Positions 27,904 through 37,280 of a DNA stretch of 64,000 bases are shown here, one piece after another. Source of the stretch: Paenibacillus sp. RC67 (GTDB taxonomy: Bacteria; Bacillota; Bacilli; Paenibacillales; NBRC-103111). Below the pieces are notes generated by a model. It was not told the DNA's origin, did not search any database, and was given only the letters and a program-made list of their open reading frames with translations. How positions within the stretch are numbered: position 1 is the stretch's first letter; each line of letters begins with the position of its first letter. The position numbers and the translations under genes were made by a program. Location of the stretch: NCBI RefSeq assembly GCF_030020805.1, contig NZ_CP125098.1, positions 3,495,501-3,559,500 on the forward strand. Reading direction: 5' to 3'.

Positions 27904-30900
27904 TTATTTTAGACTCACTATCGTTTGCACCTTTTTACCATTGGGGGCTTGAATGACCAAGGTAAAGCTTGCGATATCTCCGTCACCGGTGTAGGTTAAT
28001 GCGCCGGTGGAGGGATCAACCGTTATCGTATCGTCCCCAGAGGAGGTTTTATGAACGATGTCCGTGATATAGAAGGTGATACCTAGGACCTTTGCGTGGG
28101 CAGCCATAATATCATTCTTATAGGCGCCTCCATACTGATCGGCTAAAGAAACCTCGCCCATCAACGAATAGTCCCACATTTTTTTGCCAGAAATTTTGCT
28201 GTATTCTATTTGGGCATAGGGTTTGCCACCGGTTGTTCTCACGATTTCTGGCCTTTGACTTGTCGTTTTCATTTCAATCTTGGAGGTTCCAGCACTTCTG
28301 GAGGTTTGGTAAATGAACGTTAAGGTCGCTGAACCTTCTTTGTCCCCAATCACGAAATATTTGTATACGGGTGCAGCAGCCGTACCCGTATTTGTATATA
28401 CAGCGCTAGCTACGGACGGATTGGAGGATGCGATTATCCCTGTCGGACTGTGCAGCCAGGAGAGAGGAACTTTAACATCCTGTCCTGTTTTTTTCCCGGA
28501 GAGTATAACCTCCTTAGCCAGCTTGATACGATCCTTAACCAATCCATAGGCGCTTGCTGAAACCGTGGTATCTTCGATGATGCCCTCCCCATAGGCGTCC
28601 ACAGCTGCATAAAGCGTATTGTTAACGGCTGTATCCAGCACCACCTGATAAGTAATGCCAGAGTCGGTTCCATCAATGACCTCTACATTTTTGGTAAGCT
28701 TATCGAGCTCCTCCACATGAGTTATCTCATTTTGATTCGTTACTTTCACGAGCGACAAGGTGATTTGGTAAGTACCCATTTTGCTGATGTCACCCTTGAA
28801 CGTCATTTTGGCATTGTAGAGAGTACCGATGCTGAAGCCATTCAGATTGCCTGCTGATGGTTGGTTGAACGTCTCGTCTACCGTTATTTCCTCTCTTTTA
28901 TCGGAAGAAGCGCTGCTTTCCCTCTGAAGCTGGTCTTTGACATTTTTAATCGGGCCCAAGGTCGGGTAAAAGGCACCGTTACCGCTGACTTCTCCAATAT
29001 TTTTAAATTGCGCGTGGATTTTGTACTCAGCATTCGTTCGAACCTTTGTCGCATCTGAAGCATCCGCTAGAACGGAAATATATTCATTACTGGCGTCACG
29101 AATAAGGTCCCCGTACTGGTCCTTAATTAGAATAACGTAGTCGTTCTCCGCATCTTTAATAAAGTAAGGAGGCAAATTGGTCTTAATCATTAGCTTGGCC
29201 GGATAGCGTTCTTTTTGTATAGAGAGGGGCATTGTGGCCTTCTTATCTGTACCTTGAATCTCTACAGTAACAGAACCGCTGCGCTCTTTTAAGCCGGTAA
29301 TCACGAGTAGGCCGCTGTTTTGGCCTTGTGCTTCGAGCCTAATTTCTGCGGTACTACTTAATGTATTGCTGACGTTAAGCTGATTAATACCTTCGGCTAC
29401 TTCGTTTGAAGTAAGAATGCTTCCCTGATCGTCTTTAACGATCAAAGGCAGTACGACGTTCTTATCGCCGACAGCAACCGTTTTGTTGAACTCACCGAAC
29501 TGCAAGGAGTAGGGAGCTTTTATTACCGTTAAAGGAATGGATTTGGTTACCGATTGACCAGATCCAAGAGCATAGAGCGTGATCTCCGATTCCCTTACTT
29601 GATCAGCATCTGTACCACCAGTAAGCTTTAGCTCAGGGAAATCATCATTATCATAATCATACCATGGCTGATCCTCAATCATTATGACGGCGCTGTCCTT
29701 CACGGTCACGTTTACTCCGCTGGAAGTATTTAAGCCGTAATGTCGGTCGTTCAGGCCCGTCGCATCGATGGCAATAACCGGATACCCGTACTGATCAAGC
29801 GCTTTTACCTTCAGGTAAGCAGAATTTCCAGCGATCAGTTTCTTGCTCGTTCCTGGGAACATCATATCACCGATCTCGAGCTTGGACACAAGGGGGAGAT
29901 CGCCTACTGTAAACATTTTTTGCACAAATGTTCCGGTTTCGGAATGACGAATGGAAATGGAAACAGCCGTGTCTTTTTCCAAGTCCCCCACATTCAGCTT
30001 GATAGCTTGCTTTCCATTAGCATTGGTAAAAGGGATTCGACCGGTTTGAATATCAAATTGTGCTGCATTCCAAGTCCCTTGCTCGCCGTATTGATTTATT
30101 GCATTGAATTCTATGTAAGCCTGGCTGCTTTTCGGTAGGATATTGGAGGGAGTAGCAAACTCGATACACTCCAGCCGTTCTTTTTCTACTACGGTGGTAG
30201 CTGTGAGCATTGCAGCTTCCGTGCCAGCCCCTTTTAAAGTGACCGTGTACTCGCCTTGCTTCAGCGGTGTAAGGAACACAATATCAGCTACAGTGCGATT
30301 TTTGTCAAAAATGGTTTGACCTTCCAGGAGAGTATCTCCTTGCTTTATCTCAAAAGTAATCTTGTCCGTTTCAACGGGTTGATTCAATGCCACATGAAGT
30401 TTCCGTGCACCAACTGCTTTGAACTCCGCTATGGCAAGAGGACCGTTTAATACAGCTGCTTGTGTCAGACGCTCGTCGGCTGCTGTCAATGCCATCGTCA
30501 GGATGTCACGCGTGGCTGCTTGGGTGTAATCGGAGTACTCGCCAAGCAGCTTGGCTTTGCGGGCAGCTGCTACAAGGCCGGTCGCCCAATCAGAGGCTTT
30601 AGCGGTTAATTGAGTATCAGAGCTCGACGGTAAGTTGAGCGCACGTACTAAAGTGGCTGCCAATTGCTCCAATGTGACTGTCCCGTTCGGGTCAAAATGG
30701 CGGTCTCCAAGGCCTTCCATGAGTTTGGAGTCCGTTACGGCTTCTATGTAGCCTTGCTCATGTGCCCAGTGTGATCCTGTATCCTCATAGGAGGGAGTTC
30801 CGTTCCGGGGAGTCAACTTGAGCAAGCGAACGAGGACAGTACTAAGTTCAGCCCGGGTCATTAAGCGGGATAATCCAGCAGAGCCATCTTCGACACCGTT

Positions 30901-31038
30901 CAGAATGCCTTTCTGTCTTAATGCTTCAAACTGTTTTGCTGTGTCTGTGGCAGGAGCCGTATCGGCCCAACCTGTAGCAGGGGTCAGCAGTATTAAAGTC
31001 ATGATTATGCTAAGTACAAGTGAAAGTAATCGGTTCAC
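27904..31038 (-). CDS. S-layer homology domain surface protein with Ig-like repeats, preceded by Fur-like sites
   Basis: This 1044-residue secreted protein has a signal peptide at about 1-26. It is followed by about three SLH repeats to about residue 195 (TRAELSTVLVRLL, GDRHFDPNGTVTLEQLAATLVRAL, TRDILTMAL), which normally bind pyruvylated cell-wall polymer. The remaining 850 residues are beta-rich Ig-like modules (LHVALNQPVETDKITFEIK and several DQYG motifs). The start is GTG 31038 with AGGAGG 9 bases upstream. A Fur-like site abuts that ribosome site and another lies further upstream, and the siderophore transport genes are directly upstream on the same strand. A role as an iron-regulated surface protein is inferred; no heme-binding NEAT motif was recognised. 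Confidence 0.85.
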   Translation of the reverse strand: MNRLLSLVLSIIMTLILLTPATGWADTAPATDTAKQFEALRQKGILNGVEDGSAGLSRLMTRAELSTVLVRLLKLTPRNGTPSYEDTGSHWAHEQGYIEAVTDSKLMEGLGDRHFDPNGTVTLEQLAATLVRALNLPSSSDTQLTAKASDWATGLVAAARKAKLLGEYSDYTQAATRDILTMALTAADERLTQAAVLNGPLAIAEFKAVGARKLHVALNQPVETDKITFEIKQGDTLLEGQTIFDKNRTVADIVFLTPLKQGEYTVTLKGAGTEAAMLTATTVVEKERLECIEFATPSNILPKSSQAYIEFNAINQYGEQGTWNAAQFDIQTGRIPFTNANGKQAIKLNVGDLEKDTAVSISIRHSETGTFVQKMFTVGDLPLVSKLEIGDMMFPGTSKKLIAGNSAYLKVKALDQYGYPVIAIDATGLNDRHYGLNTSSGVNVTVKDSAVIMIEDQPWYDYDNDDFPELKLTGGTDADQVRESEITLYALGSGQSVTKSIPLTVIKAPYSLQFGEFNKTVAVGDKNVVLPLIVKDDQGSILTSNEVAEGINQLNVSNTLSSTAEIRLEAQGQNSGLLVITGLKERSGSVTVEIQGTDKKATMPLSIQKERYPAKLMIKTNLPPYFIKDAENDYVILIKDQYGDLIRDASNEYISVLADASDATKVRTNAEYKIHAQFKNIGEVSGNGAFYPTLGPIKNVKDQLQRESSASSDKREEITVDETFNQPSAGNLNGFSIGTLYNAKMTFKGDISKMGTYQITLSLVKVTNQNEITHVEELDKLTKNVEVIDGTDSGITYQVVLDTAVNNTLYAAVDAYGEGIIEDTTVSASAYGLVKDRIKLAKEVILSGKKTGQDVKVPLSWLHSPTGIIASSNPSVASAVYTNTGTAAAPVYKYFVIGDKEGSATLTFIYQTSRSAGTSKIEMKTTSQRPEIVRTTGGKPYAQIEYSKISGKKMWDYSLMGEVSLADQYGGAYKNDIMAAHAKVLGITFYITDIVHKTSSGDDTITVDPSTGALTYTGDGDIASFTLVIQAPNGKKVQTIVSLK

Positions 31039-31054
31039 GTATGAAATCCTCCTA

Positions 31055-31073
31055 GATAATGAAAAACATTCTC
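31055..31073 (-). promoter_or_regulatory. Fur-box-like site in front of the SLH gene
   Basis: Read on the minus strand, GAGAATGTTTTTCATTATC matches 15 of 19 positions of the Fur consensus GATAATGATAATCATTATC. It ends immediately before the AGGAGG of the SLH gene. Confidence 0.6.
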
Positions 31074-31096
31074 AATAAGTAAACAAAAAAATTTTG

Positions 31097-31115
31097 CTTT
31101 ATGATAATCATGTTC
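31097..31115 (-). promoter_or_regulatory. Second Fur-box-like site upstream of the SLH gene
   Basis: CTTTATGATAATCATGTTC (plus strand) matches 14 of 19 consensus positions and keeps the central ATGATAATCAT. It lies in the 125-base gap between permease and SLH gene. Confidence 0.5.
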
Positions 31116-31151
31116 CAGCGGCATCTAGACTGTTACAGCCTTTGCCGCTGG
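31115..31151. terminator. Hairpin after the siderophore permease operon
   Basis: CCAGCGGCA and TGCCGCTGG are perfect 9-base arms with an inner GACTGTTACAGCC-like repeat. There is no T tract on either side, so it may be a weak terminator or mRNA-end-stabilising hairpin rather than a classical one. Confidence 0.45.
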
Positions 31152-31163
31152 AGGAAAGTCTTG

Positions 31164-32195
31164 TCAAGATTTAACCGACTTCGACTTGTATAACAAAAAC
31201 AGGAAGTAGGGAACCCCTACTATTGAAATCACGATACCAACAGGCAGCTCAGCCGGAGCAAATAAGCTTTTGGCGATGAGGTCTGAAATAATGACAAGCA
31301 ATGTACCGATTAAACCGCAGATAGGCATCATATACCGATGTTGAGCACCTACAAGACGTCTGGCGATATGCGGAGCCAGCAGGCCGACGAAGCTGATACT
31401 CCCTGATACGGACACGCAAGCGCTGACCAGCCCGATGCTGCACAGCAGCAGAATGGCTAGCTCACGTCCGTATCTAAGACCGAGACTGCGAACCAGGTTC
31501 TCATCAAGCTGGAATAAGTCCAATATCCTTGGCCTTAGCATGAGGAGCGGTACGAGCAGAATGAACCACGGCAGCATAGAAACGATATAGATCCAATTGG
31601 CGTTCCAAATGCTCCCTGTAAGCCATACTGTAGCCATCTCAAAATCCTTGGCGTTCATGCGCAATGAAAGAAATAGACTTATTGCACCGAAGCCCGACCC
31701 TAATGCAATGCCCGTTAGGATTAGTCGTTGTGCATCGAGTCTTCCGTTATGCCATGCAAACACGAAGAGCAATGCGGCAGCGGCCATACCTCCAACCAGG
31801 CCGAAGAGTGGCATGGTCATGATGGCAGTCCACCCTGTACGAATGACATGACCTTGGAATGCATACATGTACAGTACAATAGCTGCACCAGCTCCAGCAT
31901 GGATACCGAGGATTCCGGGATCTGCCAGACCGTTCCGGGTTACGCCTTGTACGGTTGCTCCGGCAATGGCGAGGCCGAATCCGACCAATGCAGCAATGAC
32001 GAGCCGGGGCAAACGAAATTCAAACACGATCAGGTCAGAATCGGGTTGTGGTTCTATGCGCAGCAGGGTCTGCACAATATCGGGCAGGGAAAGGTCGAAT
32101 TCCCCAATCGTCATATAAAAGTAGATGGAGAGCAAAAGGATGATGAAGCCAGTGAGCAGCACCCATCTAAAAGATCTGGATGAACGATCATGCAT
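31164..32195 (-). CDS. Iron-siderophore ABC transporter permease, FecD/FhuG type
   Basis: This is a FecCD-family permease of about 343 residues with nine to ten hydrophobic segments and the conserved blocks LPRLVIAALVGFGLAIAGATVQG near residue 49 and SGSISFVGLLAPHIARRLVG near residue 265. It overlaps the partner permease by 8 bases when started at ATG 32195; an in-frame GTG at 32204 is an alternative. It forms the pore for ferric siderophore import. No ATPase gene is adjacent, so an FhuC-like ATPase elsewhere is probably shared. Confidence 0.9.
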   Translation of the reverse strand: MHDRSSRSFRWVLLTGFIILLLSIYFYMTIGEFDLSLPDIVQTLLRIEPQPDSDLIVFEFRLPRLVIAALVGFGLAIAGATVQGVTRNGLADPGILGIHAGAGAAIVLYMYAFQGHVIRTGWTAIMTMPLFGLVGGMAAAALLFVFAWHNGRLDAQRLILTGIALGSGFGAISLFLSLRMNAKDFEMATVWLTGSIWNANWIYIVSMLPWFILLVPLLMLRPRILDLFQLDENLVRSLGLRYGRELAILLLCSIGLVSACVSVSGSISFVGLLAPHIARRLVGAQHRYMMPICGLIGTLLVIISDLIAKSLFAPAELPVGIVISIVGVPYFLFLLYKSKSVKS

Positions 32196-33195
32196 GCTTC
32201 CCACCGCCTTTTCTCCGAATTAAATAAAGGAATACTGGTACACCAAATAAAGAGGTAACGACACTTATGGGCATTTCAAATGGATAGTTTAGAAACCGCG
32301 CAAGCACATCGCAAAGCATAAGAAACAAGCCGCCAAGGCAACCAGCGCAGGGGATGATTCTTCGGTAATCGAGTCCGACAAAGAAACGGGCGACGTGTGG
32401 GATGATCAGACCGACAAAAGCGATTTTACCTGCAAGTGCAACGGAAATCCCTGTGAGTAATACAACAGCGCCCATCGCAGCCGCTTTGATCAACCAGTTC
32501 CTCAATCCAAGACCGCGTGATATCTCATCACCTAGCGAAAGAATTGTAATTTGCCGGGAAATAAGCAGGGCAATGGCGATCCCGATCACAGCGAATGGCA
32601 AGGCTAGCCATATAAGAGATGGCTCGAGCTGATGGAGCCGGGAGCTGTACCAAAAGCTGACGTTTTGTGATATTTGAAAATAAGCTGCAAATGCTGCTGA
32701 AACGCTGCTTAAAAACGTTCCAATAATGGTTCCGAGAATAGCCATTCGTACAGGAGATAGCCCTCCCGGCAAGAGTGCTGCCGCTGCGAATACGAGTAGC
32801 ACACCGAATAGAGATCCAATCAGGGAAAACAAGATCATTTCCAACGATGAAGCACCATGAACAAAAATCATTCCCAGGGTGATGGCGAAGGCAGAACCAT
32901 CCGTTACACCCATGATCGAGGGAGAAGCCAAGTAATTGCGTGTCATCCCCTGCATCAACGCTCCGGAAATGGCAAGAAATGCTCCTATCATAAGCGAGCC
33001 GATCGCGCGGGGAAGCCTGGAATGCCTAATGATCTGATGATCGGCATTCCCCGCATCGAAATGCAGAAAGGCGTCCCATACGGTTGATGCGTCAATCGGC
33101 TTTGCTCCATAACGGATCGATACAACAAAAAGCAATAGGAACGCAACGGGGGCAAAGCCCAGCAAAAGTAATGAGAAGCGATTCCGTTGCATCAT
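32188..33195 (-). CDS. Iron-siderophore ABC transporter permease, FecC/FhuB type
   Basis: This is a 335-residue FecCD-family permease with signature blocks LPRAIGSLMIGAFLAISGALMQG near residue 63 and AGKIAFVGLIIPHVARFFVG near residue 251. It starts 15 bases after the binding lipoprotein, with a clear GGAG site, and runs into its partner permease. The two form a heterodimeric channel for ferric siderophores across the cytoplasmic membrane. Confidence 0.9.
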   Translation of the reverse strand: MMQRNRFSLLLLGFAPVAFLLLFVVSIRYGAKPIDASTVWDAFLHFDAGNADHQIIRHSRLPRAIGSLMIGAFLAISGALMQGMTRNYLASPSIMGVTDGSAFAITLGMIFVHGASSLEMILFSLIGSLFGVLLVFAAAALLPGGLSPVRMAILGTIIGTFLSSVSAAFAAYFQISQNVSFWYSSRLHQLEPSLIWLALPFAVIGIAIALLISRQITILSLGDEISRGLGLRNWLIKAAAMGAVVLLTGISVALAGKIAFVGLIIPHVARFFVGLDYRRIIPCAGCLGGLFLMLCDVLARFLNYPFEMPISVVTSLFGVPVFLYLIRRKGGGKHA

Positions 33196-33209
33196 AGGTT
33201 AGACTCCTT

Positions 33210-34214
33210 TCAGTTCGACAGCTTTTCTACAGCGGCTTTGAGGAAATTAATTTTACTCCATGAAGCCCCGCCTTGCGCCAGGGGATCAACTACATTGACG
33301 AAGATCTTATTATTTTTAGCTGCGTTGGTGCTTAACCAAATTGGATTTTTTTGCAGGTCCTTCAATGCGTTCAACTGCTCCATGTTCTCATCCTCTGAGA
33401 ATTGCAGGAATACGGCATCGGGATTCATTGCGCTGAACTGTTCAAGCGAAATATTTTGCTGTGCTTTGGCTGCCTTGACTTCTTCCGGAACTGCAAATCC
33501 CAACTCACCGTATATCGTTGGATTGAGGAACACATCGGCAGGATATATGAAAAGGGAACCGGTACGGATCCTAACAGTAACAATCTTTTTGCCTTTCCAC
33601 TTTTCACCTATTTGAGTTTTGGCGGAGCTAACATCCTCTTTATATTTCTTTAAAATTTGCTCAGCCTGTGCCTGCTTGCCGGTAAGCTCTCCAATCAGCC
33701 TAAGATTATCTTCCCAATTCGTGGCAATATGGGATACGGGTATCATCGGACCCAGCTTAGCCAGCTTTTCCGATGCTTCAGCCGGGAATTTGGTCGAACC
33801 AAGAATCACATCCGGCTTCAGCTTCAGAATGGCTTCCATATTAGGCTGCATTTTCTCACCAACTGATTGGGAGGAACTTGTAATCGGCTTGAACAGCTCA
33901 GGAAATTTACCGCCGGTCGTAATGGCTCCAATCGGTTGAACTCCAAGGACAAGTGCATCCTCCATGGATTCCATAGCGCCAGCAATGACAATTTTGTCTG
34001 TCGGAGCTTTAACTGTGTATGTTTTGTTCAAATAAGTAAGTGTTCTGGGCTCGGAATTTGCTGGAGAAGTCTGCTTTGTTACGCCAGCTGTAGTTCCAGT
34101 TGCAGATTTATCTGCAGCAAATCTAGTCCCCGAGGGCGCTTCTTTAGCTGCGCAGGCGGTCAAAGCACAAACAAGTATTATACTCAACAAAGTGGGAATA
34201 GGGGATTTTTTCAT
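33210..34214 (-). CDS. Iron-siderophore ABC transporter substrate-binding lipoprotein
   Basis: This is a 334-residue family 8 binding protein. The signal peptide ends in the lipobox LTACAA (lipidated Cys about residue 21). The mature part has the two-lobed FepB/FhuD pattern with KIVIAGAMESMEDALVLGVQPIG, LKPDVILG and AVFLQFSED. It is first of a three-gene minus-strand operon with both permeases. The promoter region carries a Fur-box-like site and is shared with the divergent Btr-like regulator. Confidence 0.92.
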   Translation of the reverse strand: MKKSPIPTLLSIILVCALTACAAKEAPSGTRFAADKSATGTTAGVTKQTSPANSEPRTLTYLNKTYTVKAPTDKIVIAGAMESMEDALVLGVQPIGAITTGGKFPELFKPITSSSQSVGEKMQPNMEAILKLKPDVILGSTKFPAEASEKLAKLGPMIPVSHIATNWEDNLRLIGELTGKQAQAEQILKKYKEDVSSAKTQIGEKWKGKKIVTVRIRTGSLFIYPADVFLNPTIYGELGFAVPEEVKAAKAQQNISLEQFSAMNPDAVFLQFSEDENMEQLNALKDLQKNPIWLSTNAAKNNKIFVNVVDPLAQGGASWSKINFLKAAVEKLSN

Positions 34215-34241
34215 TTGTTGTATTGCTCCTTTTCATCTATT

Positions 34242-34260
34242 GATAATGATTTTCATCGCT
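34242..34260 (-). promoter_or_regulatory. Fur-box-like site upstream of the siderophore-binding lipoprotein
   Basis: GATAATGATTTTCATCGCT matches 13 of 19 Fur consensus positions, with a perfect first half. It lies 28 bases before the start codon of the minus-strand operon. Confidence 0.55.
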
Positions 34261-34422
34261 CATTATAGAGGATCGTCTCAGAGTGAACCATGTACGATAT
34301 CCGAATTTTATAATGGACAATCTCCAGTTGGAAAAATGCGGAATGCGATAAATAATGAAAATACAAGGTCCGAGAATGCATTTCGGTTGCCGAAAAAGTG
34401 CTTATATGGTAAATTTATTTAC

Positions 34423-34441
34423 GATAATGAGAATCATTATC
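34423..34441 (+). promoter_or_regulatory. Fur box in front of the Btr-like regulator
   Basis: GATAATGAGAATCATTATC matches the Fur consensus at 18 of 19 positions and lies 18 bases before the ATG. This is the clearest Fur site in the window. Confidence 0.88.
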
Positions 34442-34459
34442 ATTATTTAGGAGGGCAAT

Positions 34460-36088
34460 ATGCATACTACACCATTGGATCTGGAGTTGCAAACACCTGG
34501 TAGTTTGGATCATTTATGGTTTAAGCTTCACAGCGTAGAATGGTTATATAACAGCGGTATGGAGCAGCAGCTGACGAATTCGCATGTATTGCTATTTGTC
34601 AAACAAGGTACCGGCAGTTTAACTATAGATTTGGAACAGTATCGGTTGAGGAAAGAGGCTGTCCATAGCGTCCGTCCTGGTCAGACGGTGGGGATCGTCC
34701 CTGAGGCAGGGGGAGAACTGGAAATGTACGTGATATCTTTTGATATGATCGGTGACTGGACAAAGGAAGTGAGACTGCCGTTAAAAGTGGAGGTCCCGGT
34801 ATATCCCAATGCCCAAATGTTTATTTTGTGCGACTTGATGTACAGCTGCTGTCGGCATACACATGCCTTGGAGCGATTCCGAGGACAGTCCGCGTTCCAT
34901 GAGCTGCTCTATGAGCTTATAAAAAATATTCGACAGGAGCCTTGGGTAAACTCAAGATCGGCGCTGGAACAATCACGGGCTTATATCGAAAAGCATTATA
35001 GTGATAATCTAACCATTGATCAGTTGGCAAGTATCGCTCAGATCAGTCCCAAATATTATGTGGACTTATTTAAGAAGACTTATGGAAGAAGCGCGATTGA
35101 TTACCTAACGGAGGTCAGAGTCAATAAGGCCAAACAGCTGATGGCCCAATCAGGTGTCCGCCTGCGAGATATCTCTCATCAAGTAGGCTACAACGATGAA
35201 TTCTATTTCAGTCGAAAATTCAAAAAGGAGGTTGGCGTTTCGCCTACCGTCTATATGAAAAGTCGCAGAAAGCGAATCGTTGCCTACTCACCTCACGTAC
35301 TGGGACAATTACTAGCTCTTAAAGTGATTCCTTATGCGGCCCCGCTCCATCCCAAATGGACTGCTTATTATTATAAAATGTACAGAGCGGATATCACTTT
35401 GCATCTCAGCGCCTATCGTGCCAATCAGGACTGGGAAGCGAACATTCATGCGCTCGTCCAAGCAGCACCGGATATTATCATCAGTCGGGATGACAGCCTG
35501 CATCCGAATGAAAGAGAGAGACTCGAACAGCTTGCACCGGTGTTCGTGATTCCATGGAAGGATCAAACCTGGCGTGAGCAGCTCATGCTTACAGCACAGC
35601 AGCTGGGAGCAGAACAGGAAGCTCATGGTTGGCTTACAGACTATGATCTAAAAGTATCTCAGATTAAAGAGATGCTGCATCGATCCCTAGGTACGGAAAC
35701 CATTCTAGCGGTCAGCATCCACAAGCAGCAATGCCGGATTTGCCCAGTACGCGGCATGCGCGACGTGCTGTATCACGATCTTCAGCTGCTGCCTCCACTA
35801 GGATTTGACCCGGAGCATTACAATTTGACGGTTCCAGTAGAACGGCTGGATGAGCTGGATGCGGACCGGATATTGCTCAATGTGTGCCAGGAGGAGGAAA
35901 CCCTCCGCTATTGGCAGTCGCTGGAGGCGTCACCACAATGGTTGAATTTGAAGGCAGTCCGGAAAAATCAAGTGTACCCGATCTCTTCTGACCCGTGGAG
36001 AGAATATTCCGCTCACGCGAGCGACAGGATGGTTGATGATCTGATGAGGCTGCTCTGCGGATTAGACGTCGTGAGTAGGCGAACATAG
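34460..36088 (+). CDS. AraC regulator fused to a siderophore-binding domain (Btr-like)
   Basis: This is a 542-residue protein. Residues 1 to about 165 form a cupin-like N-terminus. An AraC double helix-turn-helix follows (LTIDQLASIAQISPKYYVDLFK, then VRLRDISHQVGYNDEFYFSRKF). From about 285 to the end is a periplasmic-binding-protein-like domain (VIPYAAPLHPKW, AAPDIIISRDDS, DRILLNVCQEEE). The same architecture and length are known from Bacillus Btr, which senses the siderophore-iron complex in the cytoplasm and activates its uptake operon. The strong Fur box means it is made under iron starvation. It is divergent from the transport operon it probably activates. Confidence 0.9.
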   Translation: MHTTPLDLELQTPGSLDHLWFKLHSVEWLYNSGMEQQLTNSHVLLFVKQGTGSLTIDLEQYRLRKEAVHSVRPGQTVGIVPEAGGELEMYVISFDMIGDWTKEVRLPLKVEVPVYPNAQMFILCDLMYSCCRHTHALERFRGQSAFHELLYELIKNIRQEPWVNSRSALEQSRAYIEKHYSDNLTIDQLASIAQISPKYYVDLFKKTYGRSAIDYLTEVRVNKAKQLMAQSGVRLRDISHQVGYNDEFYFSRKFKKEVGVSPTVYMKSRRKRIVAYSPHVLGQLLALKVIPYAAPLHPKWTAYYYKMYRADITLHLSAYRANQDWEANIHALVQAAPDIIISRDDSLHPNERERLEQLAPVFVIPWKDQTWREQLMLTAQQLGAEQEAHGWLTDYDLKVSQIKEMLHRSLGTETILAVSIHKQQCRICPVRGMRDVLYHDLQLLPPLGFDPEHYNLTVPVERLDELDADRILLNVCQEEETLRYWQSLEASPQWLNLKAVRKNQVYPISSDPWREYSAHASDRMVDDLMRLLCGLDVVSRRT

Positions 36089-36193
36089 CCGTTACGTGCG
36101 TGTTGTACTGAAAGGGCGTATGGAAATTGTCATAACAGGATTCTGGAAATAATCCATGGCTGTTCTCAAGCGGTTCCTTTATAATTTCCCAAT

Positions 36194-36212
36194 GATAATG
36201 ATTTTCAATTGT
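36194..36212 (+). promoter_or_regulatory. Fur-box-like site upstream of the esterase
   Basis: GATAATGATTTTCAATTGT matches 13 of 19 consensus positions with a perfect first half, 31 bases before the esterase ATG. Confidence 0.5.
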
Positions 36213-36243
36213 GATGGGAATTCATAGAGGAGGTTTACAGACA

Positions 36244-37092
36244 ATGACACTTGAGCAAGAAAGTACGATCTTAGCGGAAGCTCAGGATGGATGGCAGCCG
36301 TTTAGGATAACGGGTACTAGACAGTGCGACATGCGCTCAAGAAATGGCAGATCATACCGGATTTTTGTATCAATCCCTGCTGAACAACCACCCGCCTCCG
36401 GTTATCCCGTATTTTATGTATTGGATGCTAACGCTGTATTCGCAACTGTGGTGGATGCTGTTCGCGTACAAGGCCGTCGCCCTGAGAAAACGGGAGTTTC
36501 TCCAGCGGTTATTGTCGGTATTGGTTACCAAACGGACGTTCCTTTCGCTTCCGACCGGTTTTACGATTTTACTGTTGATGTACCTACTTCCGAGCTCCCC
36601 GTTCATCCTGATGGGATCGAATGGCCTGAGCAGGGGGAGCGGATGCATTTCTATCGTTCATAGAAGACGAACTGAAACCATTGATTTCAAGTGAATTGCA
36701 CATTGATGCAAGTAAGCAAGGAATTTTTGGCCACTCGTTGGGCGGACTCTTCGTGCTCCATGCTCTTTTTTCCAGGCCACAGGCATTCAGTACGTATGTG
36801 GCTGGAAGCCCATCGATTCATTGGAACAAAAGGGCGATTCTCGAGAAGGAGCAGCAATTCTTCACCCGTATGGAGCAGGAGCTTCGACAACTCAGCATCT
36901 TGTTAGCTGCAGGTCAGTTGGAGCAGGGACACCCAAGGCGCATGACCGAAAGCGCACAGGAGATGGGGGGAGCGACTCTCATCCTTGGCAAGCCGCGGAA
37001 TACGTGTTGAATACAAAGAGTTCGAGGGAGAAGGGCACGTATCCGTGCTGCCAGCGTTAATAAGCCGGGCTATCCGCTTTTTCTCCGTATAG
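36244..37092 (+). pseudogene. Siderophore esterase (alpha/beta hydrolase), two opposite frameshifts in G runs
   Basis: The gene starts at ATG 36244 with GAGGAGG upstream. It encodes a hydrolase of the BesA/IroE/Fes type that opens ferric siderophores inside the cell. Reading needs three stretches: frame A to CAG at 36631, then frame B (ADAFLSFIEDELKP, IFGHSLGGLFVL with the nucleophile Ser) to 36965, then frame A again (GIRVEYKEFEGEGHVSVLP with the His) to the stop at 37090. Adding one G to the G5 run at 36633-36637 and removing one from the G6 run at 36965-36970 restores an intact protein of about 283 residues. All catalytic elements remain, so this may be a sequencing artefact rather than a dead gene. 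Confidence 0.78.
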
Positions 37093-37104
37093 CTTATCGT
37101 TGAG

Positions 37105-37143
37105 AAATACTCGTAGTAGGAAGTCTTACACGAGTATTTTTTT
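37105..37143 (+). terminator. Terminator after the esterase
   Basis: AAATACTCGT and ACGAGTATTT form the stem, followed by seven T. Confidence 0.8.
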
Positions 37144-37280
37144 GCGTTGAAAATGCTCCAAAGGGCAGTAGAATCCAACGTAAATGATGCTTCCAGTTAG
37201 GGTTCTTAGGTCAATAAGTATAAATAAATACATCCCGGATGTCGATACATTAACATGATAACAAAAGGAGAAGATCTTAG

